64,000 bases of DNA from Porcincola sp945869225. GTDB taxonomy: Bacteria; Bacillota; Clostridia; Lachnospirales; Lachnospiraceae. Positions within the stretch are counted from its first letter, which is position 1. Each line of letters starts with the position of its first letter. The DNA is taken from positions 15,780-79,779 of the forward strand of contig NZ_JBQKGW010000014.1 in NCBI RefSeq assembly GCF_052118625.1, read 5' to 3'. The position numbers and the translations under genes were made by a program. Of the stretch, positions 35,778 to 43,837 are shown piece by piece. Below the pieces are notes generated by a model. The model made no database searches. It saw only the letters and a list, made by a program, of their open reading frames with translations, and was not told where the DNA came from.

Positions 35778-37295
35778 ATGCTGACCAGAATCGGACCGCA
35801 GGAAGAGCAGGTATGCTGCCAAAAGTCAGGCTGCGGAAATCCGGAGCGTCCGGCTCACTGCACATCTGAGGCACTGGTGCGGATCGGCGATGCCTGCTTC
35901 CCGAGACCGTTCCCATGGAGGCTGGAATACAACTGCCCGGTTCATGAGAACTGGAACATTGTCCACACCGGCATGCTGATCCCACAGACGCGCCAGATCT
36001 ATGTCTGCTCGCAGAACTGCCTGCGGGGCGTCATCATGACAGCCGGGGAGATGGACTGTGCGGGCCGCATTTCCTCGGTGATGCCGACAGAGCGGGAAGT
36101 CGTCGGCGGAAGGCTTGAGAAAGTCACGATTGAGGGGACAAGCGATCTGATAGACCGCCTGCAGGAGCGGCCAAGAGCAGTGGAACTGTTTCTGGTCTGT
36201 ATGCATCATCTGTGCGGAGCCGATGAACGGTACATTCTGAAGGAGCTTCGAAGAAGGTTTCCGGATATTGACTTCATGGGCTGCTGGATGGACCCGATCA
36301 TGCAGAAGGTGTCACTGACGCCGGAGCAGAAACAGAGAAAAAGCATGATGGCGGTGATTCCGAAGAGGCCGGTGAACCGCCGGTCTGTCAGTGTTTTCGG
36401 GGACAACCTTCGCCTTCCGCAGACATCCGACCTCACCAGGGTGCTGGGAAGGCTAGGCATCCATGTGCGGCAGGTCATGGACTGCAGAGACTATGATGCC
36501 TACCTGGATATGGGGGACAGCTTTCTCTATCTCACCCGCTCGCCGTTGTCTGTCTACGGCCTTCGGGCGCTTGCCGAAAAAAACGAACGTCCGTATCTCT
36601 ACATCCCTCCTGTGGCACTGGATGGCCAGATAAAGGAAGCCCTCCAGAGTCTGTTGACGGCAGCCGGACAGTCAGGCGAGGCGATGGATGAGAAGCTTTT
36701 TGCATTTCTGGAACAGGAGAAGGCGTCCGCCAGACAGGCCTTCGCCCAGGCCAGGGCTGTGATCGGAAATACGGAGGTGTGGCTGGACTATCTTGCATGT
36801 CCGCGTCCGCTGAGCATGGCGAGGCGGCTGCTGGAGGAGGGGTTCCGGGTGACAAGAGTCTGCCTCGACAGCATCAGCCCGGAGGAACAGGCGGATTTTG
36901 AATGGCTGAAAGTGCAGGCACCGGACCTTCTGCTGCAGTCAACCAGCCATGTCGAGGCCAGGCAGAGAGCACGCATTGCGCCAGATATGCAGCAGGGAAA
37001 GCCGGAAGAATGCCGCATTCTGGCGCTCGGACCCAAGGCTGCTTTCTTCGCTGGTACGCCTTTCTTTGTGAACTGGATCGAATATGACGGGAACTGGGGC
37101 TATGATGGCCTGAGAAAACTTGCATCGGCAGTGATCGATGCATATCAAAGGCCGAAGGACCTGCGCGATACGGTTCAGCGGAAGGGGCTCGGCCTGCCGT
37201 CGCTCCCGGGAAGGGAGGAGGACAGAGACCATGTCTGTGCGCCTTCTTCCTCGGACATAACTGCTTCCGCCAAAGGGAGGGGAGGAGTCCGATGA
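35778..37295 (+). CDS. nitrogenase component 1-like protein, second alpha-type subunit (D2)
   Basis: A 505-aa, cysteine-rich member of the component-1 superfamily. Cysteines occur in three groups that match the order of P-cluster ligands. They are C53 (EYNCPVHENWNIVHTGML), C77xxxC81 (YVCSQNCLRG) with C94, and C141/C146 (FLVCMHHLCGADE). Further cysteines crowd the N-terminus (13, 14, 19, 28, 40). The rest shows the Rossmann-like domains (VFGDNLRLP, LGPKAAFFAGTPFFVNWIEYDGNWG). It is clearly different from D1 in sequence and length. GGAGG stands 6 nt before the ATG at 35778; an upstream in-frame ATG at 35706 lies in the repeat region. It overlaps K2 by 4 nt (ATGA). Confidence 0.75.
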   Translation: MLTRIGPQEEQVCCQKSGCGNPERPAHCTSEALVRIGDACFPRPFPWRLEYNCPVHENWNIVHTGMLIPQTRQIYVCSQNCLRGVIMTAGEMDCAGRISSVMPTEREVVGGRLEKVTIEGTSDLIDRLQERPRAVELFLVCMHHLCGADERYILKELRRRFPDIDFMGCWMDPIMQKVSLTPEQKQRKSMMAVIPKRPVNRRSVSVFGDNLRLPQTSDLTRVLGRLGIHVRQVMDCRDYDAYLDMGDSFLYLTRSPLSVYGLRALAEKNERPYLYIPPVALDGQIKEALQSLLTAAGQSGEAMDEKLFAFLEQEKASARQAFAQARAVIGNTEVWLDYLACPRPLSMARRLLEEGFRVTRVCLDSISPEEQADFEWLKVQAPDLLLQSTSHVEARQRARIAPDMQQGKPEECRILALGPKAAFFAGTPFFVNWIEYDGNWGYDGLRKLASAVIDAYQRPKDLRDTVQRKGLGLPSLPGREEDRDHVCAPSSSDITASAKGRGGVR

Positions 37296-38713
37296 AGGAA
37301 GCGTACAGAATTCTGCCGGTCTGCGCCGGGGATGTTTCAGGAATCGCCTCTGCCCTCTATGAGCTGGGCGGGATGGTTGTGATTCATGACCCCTCCGGCT
37401 GCAACTCAACCTACAATACACATGATGAGATCCGCTGGTACGACCAGGAAAGCTACATCTTCATATCCGGTCTCAATATGCGGGATGCCATCCTTGGAAA
37501 TGACCGGAAGTTCATCGACGATATCGTGGAGGCGGCTGGAGAGCTGGATCCGGAGCCCTGTTTTATTGCGATCTGCAACTCTCCGGTTCCTTATCTGAAC
37601 GGGACCGATTTTCAGGGAATCTGCCGGATTGTAGAGGAACGGAGCGGAATCAAAACGTTCTATGTGCCCGGGAACGGGATGCACGATTATGTCAGAGGAG
37701 CGGGGCGTGCCTTCCTGGAATACGCGCGTCGGATGCTGCCAGCACCCGGTCAGGGAACTGGCAGCAGCGCAGAGCTGGCTGTCAGCCTGAAGGCCACTTG
37801 TTGCACTGATTCGGTTTCGGGCCAGAAAGCCGACCGTGGCGCACAATTGCCAGTCAGTGAAAGGGTGTCCTGTGGAGCAGAGTCTTCAGTCAGATTGCAG
37901 GCCGTGCGTGATATGGATTCTCAGGGTTTTGTACCGGGGACCGGACAGTCCCGCAGGCCAAGAGTGTGTGTGCTGGGAGCAACACCGCTGACATATGGAA
38001 ACCGAAAGACGATTCCGCACCTGAGGTGTATCCTTCAAAAGGCTGGATTCGATGTGACGGCGGTCTGGGCGATGGGCAGTACGCCGCAGGAAATTTACAG
38101 ATCGACAGATGCAGATGTAAATCTGGTTATCTCTGACACGGGCATCCTGGCTGCAAGGTATTTGAAGGAAACGTATGGGATCCCGTTCGTTGCGGGGGCG
38201 CCTGTCACGCGGAAACTGTGGGCAGAACTTGCTAGAAAGCTGAGAGAAGCGGCAGAGCAGCCCCTCCAGCTTCAGCAGGATGAAACCGCCCTCCTGATGC
38301 GGGGAGATGCGGAGGGGACGCGTAACGGCGGAAAATCTGTTTCCATCTTAATCGGAGAGGCCGTTCTGTCTGCTTCGTTGGCAGCGTCTGCGAGGGGGAC
38401 AGCGATGATCCTGTGCCCATTTCCGGACAGCAGGCCGCTGCTTGGACCTGAAGACAGGTTCTTTGATGGCGAAGAAGAGCTGACCGAATGCATCAACGAT
38501 GTCCGGCGGAATCATCCGGATGCAGTGATCGATATCTGGGCGGATCCTATGTACAAATGCGTCCTTCCGGCAGATCTGGTATTCCATCCTCTTCCTGCAC
38601 TGGCATGTTCAGGGCGCCTGTACAGGACACAGTTTCCGGATTATTTTGGCTGGGTCGAAGGGGAAGGCATGCAGGATAACCTGTGGAGAAGACATGGGGC
38701 ATGCACCATCTGA
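37292..38713 (+). CDS. nitrogenase component 1-like protein, second beta-type subunit (K2)
   Basis: A 473-aa NifK-like protein translationally coupled to D2 through ATGA. The N-terminal domain has YELGGMVVIHDPSGCNSTYN (Cys37) and AICNSPVPYLNGTD (Cys95), aligned with the second and third cluster positions; Cys11 may be the first. Residues ~148-225 are a low-complexity insert rich in Ser, Val, Gln and Cys, placed where the two halves of the protein join. The second half (VLGATPLTYGNRKTIPHL) is a normal Rossmann-like domain. K2 retains the cluster cysteine that K1 lacks. A D2K2 complex could act as a scaffold (NifEN-like) or as the catalytic unit; the sequence does not decide. Confidence 0.78.
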   Translation: MKEAYRILPVCAGDVSGIASALYELGGMVVIHDPSGCNSTYNTHDEIRWYDQESYIFISGLNMRDAILGNDRKFIDDIVEAAGELDPEPCFIAICNSPVPYLNGTDFQGICRIVEERSGIKTFYVPGNGMHDYVRGAGRAFLEYARRMLPAPGQGTGSSAELAVSLKATCCTDSVSGQKADRGAQLPVSERVSCGAESSVRLQAVRDMDSQGFVPGTGQSRRPRVCVLGATPLTYGNRKTIPHLRCILQKAGFDVTAVWAMGSTPQEIYRSTDADVNLVISDTGILAARYLKETYGIPFVAGAPVTRKLWAELARKLREAAEQPLQLQQDETALLMRGDAEGTRNGGKSVSILIGEAVLSASLAASARGTAMILCPFPDSRPLLGPEDRFFDGEEELTECINDVRRNHPDAVIDIWADPMYKCVLPADLVFHPLPALACSGRLYRTQFPDYFGWVEGEGMQDNLWRRHGACTI

Positions 38714-38749
38714 AAAGACCGGTGCATACGAAATAAGGGGGATAAGGCC

Positions 38750-40051
38750 ATGGGCATGATGAGCGAGGTACCATCTTCAGAGCGGGTGCAGATTGGCTTC
38801 TTCGGCATCCGGAACGCGGGAAAGTCCAGTGTGGTGAATGCGGTGACCGGACAGAATCTGTCTGTGATTTCCGACACGCCGGGGACGACCACGGATCCGG
38901 TCCGCAAGGCAATGGAAATCTCGCCCATCGGACCGGTGGTGGTCATCGATACGCCAGGCTTTGATGATGAGGGGGAGCTTGGGACATTGCGTGTCGCGAA
39001 GACGAAGGAAACGCTGAGACGGGTGGACGTTGCGGTCCTGGTGGTGGACAGCACACTCGGGATGAGGCCGAAGGACAGGGAGCTTCTGGATATTTTTGAG
39101 AAGCTGCGCATTCCATACATTGTCGCCCTGAACAAGACTGACCTGATGCTGCAGGTGCCGGAAGCGCAGGCGGGGATGGCCGGCGCGGTCTGTCAGAGCC
39201 GGGCATCATCGGGAACAGCAGAAGACCTGAAGCAGTCAGGCAGCGAGGCGGGACAGCGGACTGTACCTCACGCGGAGCTTGCGGTCAGCGCGAAAACGGG
39301 CTGGCATATCCGGGAGCTGAAGGATCTGATCGGAAGGCTGGGGAAGGCTAAGATCAGCTCGCTCGGACTCCTTGACGGCCTGATTGAGCCGGGCGATCTG
39401 TTTGTGCTGGTCATCCCGCAGGATGCCTCCGCACCGAAGGGACGGCTGATTCTGCCGGAGCAGATGGTGATTCATGAGATTCTGGATCATGCCAGCATGG
39501 CGCTCTGCTGTCAGCCGCCGCAGCTTCGGCAGACACTCGCCTTTCTTGCGCAGTCCGGGAAGAAGATCCGGATGGTGATCACTGATTCGCAGGCTTTCTC
39601 TGAGGTGTCAAAGGCTGTGCCGGAGGAGATCCCGCTTGCGTCCTTCTCCATTCTGATGGCACGCTACAAGGGTGTCCTGGAGGAAGCAGCCAGAGGCGTG
39701 AAGGCGGTAGACATGCTTCAGGATGGCGACAAGGTTCTGATGTCAGAAGGCTGCACACATCACAGGCAGTGTCAGGACATCGGTACCGTGAAGATTCCGG
39801 CCTGGCTGCGGGCGTACACGAAGAAGAGCATTTCCATTGAGACCTCCAGCGGCTTCGGTTTCCCGGAGGATCTGAGCCCGTACCGCATGGTGATCCACTG
39901 CGGCGGCTGTATGCTGAATGAGAGGGAAGTACAGAGCCGGATGCGGCAGGCGAGGGAGCAGGGTGTTCCATTTACAAACTATGGCATCACGATTGCGTAC
40001 ATGAACGGCATCCTTCAGCGAAGCGCGAAGGCGATCGGCCTTGCACTCTGA
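38750..40051 (+). CDS. hydF: [FeFe]-hydrogenase maturation GTPase HydF
   Basis: HydF is the scaffold on which the diiron subcluster of the H-cluster is completed. The 433-aa protein has a G-domain with GIRNAGKSS (19-27), DTPGTTTDPV and DTPGFDDEGELG. The C-terminal FeS-binding pattern is C335-H337 with HCGGC at 383-387, fitting CxHx44-53HCxxC. Between NKTD and SAKTG the protein holds a Ser/Ala/Gly/Gln-rich insert (about 134-177) not typical of HydF. AAGGGGG precedes the ATG. hydE follows within 7 bp; hydG and hydA are not in the window. Confidence 0.95.
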   Translation: MGMMSEVPSSERVQIGFFGIRNAGKSSVVNAVTGQNLSVISDTPGTTTDPVRKAMEISPIGPVVVIDTPGFDDEGELGTLRVAKTKETLRRVDVAVLVVDSTLGMRPKDRELLDIFEKLRIPYIVALNKTDLMLQVPEAQAGMAGAVCQSRASSGTAEDLKQSGSEAGQRTVPHAELAVSAKTGWHIRELKDLIGRLGKAKISSLGLLDGLIEPGDLFVLVIPQDASAPKGRLILPEQMVIHEILDHASMALCCQPPQLRQTLAFLAQSGKKIRMVITDSQAFSEVSKAVPEEIPLASFSILMARYKGVLEEAARGVKAVDMLQDGDKVLMSEGCTHHRQCQDIGTVKIPAWLRAYTKKSISIETSSGFGFPEDLSPYRMVIHCGGCMLNEREVQSRMRQAREQGVPFTNYGITIAYMNGILQRSAKAIGLAL

Positions 40052-40057
40052 GGATGC

Positions 40058-41203
40058 ATGAAAGCCAGGTGCGAGGACAGTTGCCCTGCACTCGGGTGCA
40101 TGAATACCAGGTGCGAAGGCGTCCAGGCTTGCACGCGGAATGACAGATTGGATATATGGATGACAAACGGAGATCGAATTGAACGGTTATATCGGACGGG
40201 TGACCTTCCGGACGAAGAGCTGAGGGCACTTCTCGTCAGTCTGGATCAGAAGGAGTTTGAGCCCCTGTGTGAAAGAGCCTGTGAGGTGCGCGAGAAGGTT
40301 TATGGAAAGGAAGTCTACCTCAGAGGGCTGATCGAATTTTCTAACTACTGCAGAAATGACTGCTACTACTGCGGGATCAGGAAGAGCAACCGGCTGGCTG
40401 ACCGGTACCGTTTGGCTGAGGATGAGATCGTCGCCTGCAGTGATGCAGGATATGAACTCGGTTTTCGAACATTTGTCCTGCAGAGCGGGGAGGATCTTTC
40501 CTATACGACAGCGGACATCTGCCGCATCGTCAGCAGGATCCGGAGCCGGCATCCGGACTGCGCGGTCACGCTTTCCATCGGGGAGAAGAGCCGTAGCGAG
40601 TATCAGGCCTATTACGATGCCGGAGCAGAGCGGTATCTGCTCCGGCAGGAAACATCCAATCCGGTGCATTACAGAAAACTTCATCCGCCGGGGCTTTCCA
40701 TCGAGAATCGCAAGCGCTGCCTGTATGACCTTCGGGAGATCGGCTATCAGGTTGGGTGCGGGATCATGGTCGGGACACCGGGGCAGACGCCGGAATATAT
40801 CATCGAGGATCTTCGATTCATGCAGAAGCTGGATCCTCAGATGATCGGAATCGGTCCCTTTATCCACCACAAGGACACACCGTTTCGGAATCAGCCGGAT
40901 GGAACGCTTCAGGATACCCTTCACCTGCTGGCAATCCTGCGGCTGATGTTTCCGCATATTCTGCTGCCGGCGACGACGGCGCTTGGGACCATCCATCCAC
41001 TTGGCCGGGAGATGGGAATCAGGGCGGGAGCCAATGTCGTGATGCCGAATCTCTCGCCGCGCGGCGTCCGGAACAAGTACCTGCTCTATGACGGGAAGAT
41101 TTGTACCGGTGACGAAGCGGCAGAGTGCAGAGCCTGCATGGAGCGACGGATTGCCGCCACCGGATACAAGGTGGTCGTCAGCCGCGGAGACTACAGAGCC
41201 TGA
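40058..41203 (+). CDS. hydE: [FeFe]-hydrogenase maturase radical SAM protein HydE
   Basis: HydE is a radical SAM enzyme acting on the iron synthon during H-cluster assembly. The SAM cluster motif is CRNDCYYC (Cys98, 102, 105). The barrel blocks FVLQSGED, RYLLRQETSNPVHYRKLHP, MVGTPGQTPE and GIGPFIHHKDTPF match HydE closely. The second-cluster cysteines C349, C357 and C360 keep the 8- and 3-residue spacing of Thermotoga HydE. Residues 1-22 are unusual: MKARCED and MNTRCEG are an in-frame duplication (24 bp, 40055-40078 and 40097-40120). A later start is conceivable but lacks a ribosome binding site. Confidence 0.93.
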   Translation: MKARCEDSCPALGCMNTRCEGVQACTRNDRLDIWMTNGDRIERLYRTGDLPDEELRALLVSLDQKEFEPLCERACEVREKVYGKEVYLRGLIEFSNYCRNDCYYCGIRKSNRLADRYRLAEDEIVACSDAGYELGFRTFVLQSGEDLSYTTADICRIVSRIRSRHPDCAVTLSIGEKSRSEYQAYYDAGAERYLLRQETSNPVHYRKLHPPGLSIENRKRCLYDLREIGYQVGCGIMVGTPGQTPEYIIEDLRFMQKLDPQMIGIGPFIHHKDTPFRNQPDGTLQDTLHLLAILRLMFPHILLPATTALGTIHPLGREMGIRAGANVVMPNLSPRGVRNKYLLYDGKICTGDEAAECRACMERRIAATGYKVVVSRGDYRA

Positions 41204-41267
41204 CAGAGTAACCGGTCTGCAGGCCGGGCCACTCAACAAATCTCAATAATAGGAGCATGCAATTTCT

Positions 41268-42455
41268 GTGAGCAATGATGAGACGATAGAGAGAAGACAG
41301 GCTGCCGCGCGACGGTCTGATGTGGTTGTGCTGACGGCGTGTCCGGACTACAGTGAGGAACATGCAAGGGCTGCCGTGTGCAGCGCGCTGGAAAAATGGC
41401 CGGGCTTTTCAGGGATCAAGCCGGGCGTACGGGTTGCGGTGAAGGTCAACCTGGTAACGGGCGCATCACCGAAGAAAGCTGTGACGACGCACCCGCAGCT
41501 GGTGACGGAGTTGTGCCGGCAGCTGACCATGCGCGGCGCTGAGGTGACGGTAGGAGACAGTCCGGGCGGCCTGTTCACAAGGGAAGCCCTCAGGCGGGCG
41601 TACCGCGAATCGGGCATGGAACAGATTGAGCAGACTGGCGCAAAACTGAATGATGATATAGAGACGGAGAATGTGACATATCCGGGGGCAGCGGCCGCGC
41701 ATGTCTTCAGCTGTACATCCTGGCTGAGAAAGGCGGATGTGATCATCAACTTTGCAAAGCTGAAATCACACGGGATGATGCGTCTGACAGCGTCGGTCAA
41801 GAACCTGTTCGGAGCTGTCCCGGGGACGACGAAGCCGGAGTACCATATGCGATTTCCAAACGAGACAGCCTTCGCCAACATGCTGATTGATTTGAACGAG
41901 GCACTCCAACCGGCATTGAATCTTGTCGATGCAGTCGTCTGCATGGAGGGAAATGGACCGACAGCCGGATCACCCCGCCAGCTGGGCCTGGTTCTTTCAT
42001 CGGAAAATCCTTACAACCTGGACATGATCTGTGCAGAGCTGACTGGCATGCGTCCTGAGGATGTACCGACAATTCGCTGTGCAGCCAGCCGCGGACTTGG
42101 GCCATCCGGGCTTCAGGAGGTTGAGATTTCAGGAGAGCGGCCGGAACAGTGGAAGCTCACCGATTTCCGACAGGCAGACGGCGTCCGGGTTACATTTACA
42201 GGGAATGGCGTGCTTGGCCGCCTGCAGGAGGCCATTTTCAGAAGTGCAATGCAGCAGATGCCCAAGGTACATCCGTCCGAGTGCATCGGCTGCAGGAAAT
42301 GTTTCAACGTCTGTCCGGCCATGGCAATCACGATGGTGAAAGGAAAGCCAAAGATCGACAGAAAACGATGCATTCGCTGTTTCTGCTGCCAGGAATTCTG
42401 CCCAAGGGGCGCGATGAAAGTGCACCGCACGCTGCTGGCAAGGCTTCTTCAGTAA
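41268..42455 (+). CDS. DUF362 protein with two C-terminal [4Fe-4S] ferredoxin motifs
   Basis: A 395-aa protein. Residues ~20-320 are a DUF362 domain (VKVNLVTGASPKKAVTTHP, GDSPGGLFTREAL, INFAKLKSHGMMRLTASVKN). Residues ~338-390 are a 2x[4Fe-4S] ferredoxin with CIGCRKCFNVCP and CIRCFCCQEFCP. The start is GTG at 41268, about 12 nt after AGGAG. It is the last gene of the nitrogenase-like/hyp/hyd block and a natural candidate for the electron donor to the NifH-like protein or HydE. The function of DUF362 proteins is largely undefined, so this rests on position and clusters. Confidence 0.88.
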   Translation: MSNDETIERRQAAARRSDVVVLTACPDYSEEHARAAVCSALEKWPGFSGIKPGVRVAVKVNLVTGASPKKAVTTHPQLVTELCRQLTMRGAEVTVGDSPGGLFTREALRRAYRESGMEQIEQTGAKLNDDIETENVTYPGAAAAHVFSCTSWLRKADVIINFAKLKSHGMMRLTASVKNLFGAVPGTTKPEYHMRFPNETAFANMLIDLNEALQPALNLVDAVVCMEGNGPTAGSPRQLGLVLSSENPYNLDMICAELTGMRPEDVPTIRCAASRGLGPSGLQEVEISGERPEQWKLTDFRQADGVRVTFTGNGVLGRLQEAIFRSAMQQMPKVHPSECIGCRKCFNVCPAMAITMVKGKPKIDRKRCIRCFCCQEFCPRGAMKVHRTLLARLLQ

Positions 42456-42483
42456 GCGGCGGGGGATATTGGATGCGGAGCCA

Positions 42484-42509
42484 GAAGCGCTGAGGAAGGT
42501 CAGCGCTTC
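42484..42509. terminator. hairpin between the DUF362 gene and the convergent CDF gene
   Basis: GAAGCGCTGA pairs perfectly with TCAGCGCTTC around GGAAGG. It overlaps the stop codon of the CDF gene. Neither side has a T-run, so it is a weak or non-canonical terminator for the two converging transcripts. Confidence 0.45.
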
Positions 42510-43687
42510 GCCATTGTAACGGTGTAATCGGTATCCACATGGATCACCACTTCATACTGCGCGCCGATCCGGCGATGAACCTCGTCCTCAATTCGCTTCT
42601 GCAGCTCGTCGTCTGTCAGCTTGAATCCAAACGGAATGACGACGTCAAAGATCAGCTTCGGGCGTTTTTTCCCGGGAACGACCCGGAAGTCGTGCATGGT
42701 CAGATACGGCGCGATGCTCTGCAGAATCTGGTAGAGCTCATCCCGCAGTGCAACGATGTGCGGGTCGTCTGTGATAATCGGATCCATATGGATTGTCACC
42801 AGGCAGTGAAGCTTCGATTCCAGGTCTTCCTCGGCTTTATCGATGATCTCGTGAAGTTCCACAATGTTTCCGCTTGCCGGGACCTCGGCATGGAGGGAGA
42901 CGATCCGCTTCCCGGGTCCGTAATCATTGACAATCAGATCGTGGATGCCTGTAATCTGGTCGCTCTCGTTCGCCATGATATCCCGGATCTCCTGTACAAA
43001 TGCCGGATCTGGTGCCTGCCCGAGAAGCGGGTTAAGGGTATCCCTTGCGGATCCGATGCCCTGGTAGGCAATGAAGCAGGCAACCAGCAGACCGCAGATG
43101 CCGTCCAGCAGGGTCAGTCCGGTCAGATGGATGGCAATGGAAGCGATCAGGACAACGGAAGTCGAAACACAGTCGTTGGTACTGTCTTTGGCGACGGCTT
43201 CAAGAGCGACCGAATGAATGCGCTTTCCTGCTGCCCTGTTATAGAATGCCATATAGCACTTTACAAGGATGGAACCGATCAGGATCACAAAGACCAGCCA
43301 GGAGAAAGAGATTTCCTCAGGGTGAATCATCTTTGCAATTGAATCACGGGCAAGCTCGAACGCCATGACAATCATCATGCACGAAACGACGAAGCCTGAG
43401 ACATACTCGGCCCGTCCATGGCCGAACGGGTGCCCGGGATCCGCCTGCCTTTTCGAGATCGAAAAGCCTGCCAGTGTGATGATGGAGGAGGCAGCATCGG
43501 AAAGATTGTTCAAGGCATCCGCCACGATTGCAAGAGAACCGCTGAAAAGACCGGCCAGTCCTTTTCCTGCAAACAGAAGCAGGTTCAGTATGATACCAAC
43601 CGTCCCGCAGACCATTCCCCAGGCATTGCGCTGTTCATCTTCACTCATGCCGCTCTTGATGAAGAAGCGTGAAAACAAGCGTACCAT
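42500..43687 (-). CDS. cation diffusion facilitator (CDF) metal exporter
   Basis: A 395-aa CDF protein paralogous to the one at 6.8 kb. The metal-site helix reads VADALNNLSDAASS and is followed by HPFGHGRAEY. A long cytoplasmic C-terminal region ends in QYEVVIHVDTDYTVTMAKR. The reading frame is open to 43753, but the ATG at 43687 (MVRLFSRFF) has AAGGGG about 11 nt before it, and the upstream ATGs overlap a likely promoter. It is convergent with the metalloenzyme block; a link to iron or other metal balance is only a guess. Confidence 0.9.
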   Translation of the reverse strand: MVRLFSRFFIKSGMSEDEQRNAWGMVCGTVGIILNLLLFAGKGLAGLFSGSLAIVADALNNLSDAASSIITLAGFSISKRQADPGHPFGHGRAEYVSGFVVSCMMIVMAFELARDSIAKMIHPEEISFSWLVFVILIGSILVKCYMAFYNRAAGKRIHSVALEAVAKDSTNDCVSTSVVLIASIAIHLTGLTLLDGICGLLVACFIAYQGIGSARDTLNPLLGQAPDPAFVQEIRDIMANESDQITGIHDLIVNDYGPGKRIVSLHAEVPASGNIVELHEIIDKAEEDLESKLHCLVTIHMDPIITDDPHIVALRDELYQILQSIAPYLTMHDFRVVPGKKRPKLIFDVVIPFGFKLTDDELQKRIEDEVHRRIGAQYEVVIHVDTDYTVTMAKR

Positions 43688-43739
43688 AATGTCAAAATCC
43701 CCTTTCAAAGCAGAACCGAAATCGCCCTGTTTTCGGGAC

Positions 43740-43769
43740 ATCGTACGTCTCAACAGCGGGATTAGTCAA
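43740..43769 (-). promoter_or_regulatory. possible sigma-A promoter of the second CDF gene
   Basis: Reverse strand: TTGACT at 43769-43764, an 18-bp spacer, TACGAT at 43745-43740. Its position supports the downstream start at 43687. Confidence 0.45.
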
Positions 43770-43837
43770 CTGCAATCGTACAAAGAATCCCGGGAAATCA
43801 GGATGTGAGCGCAGCCGGTTCTGCCTGTATGGAATGC

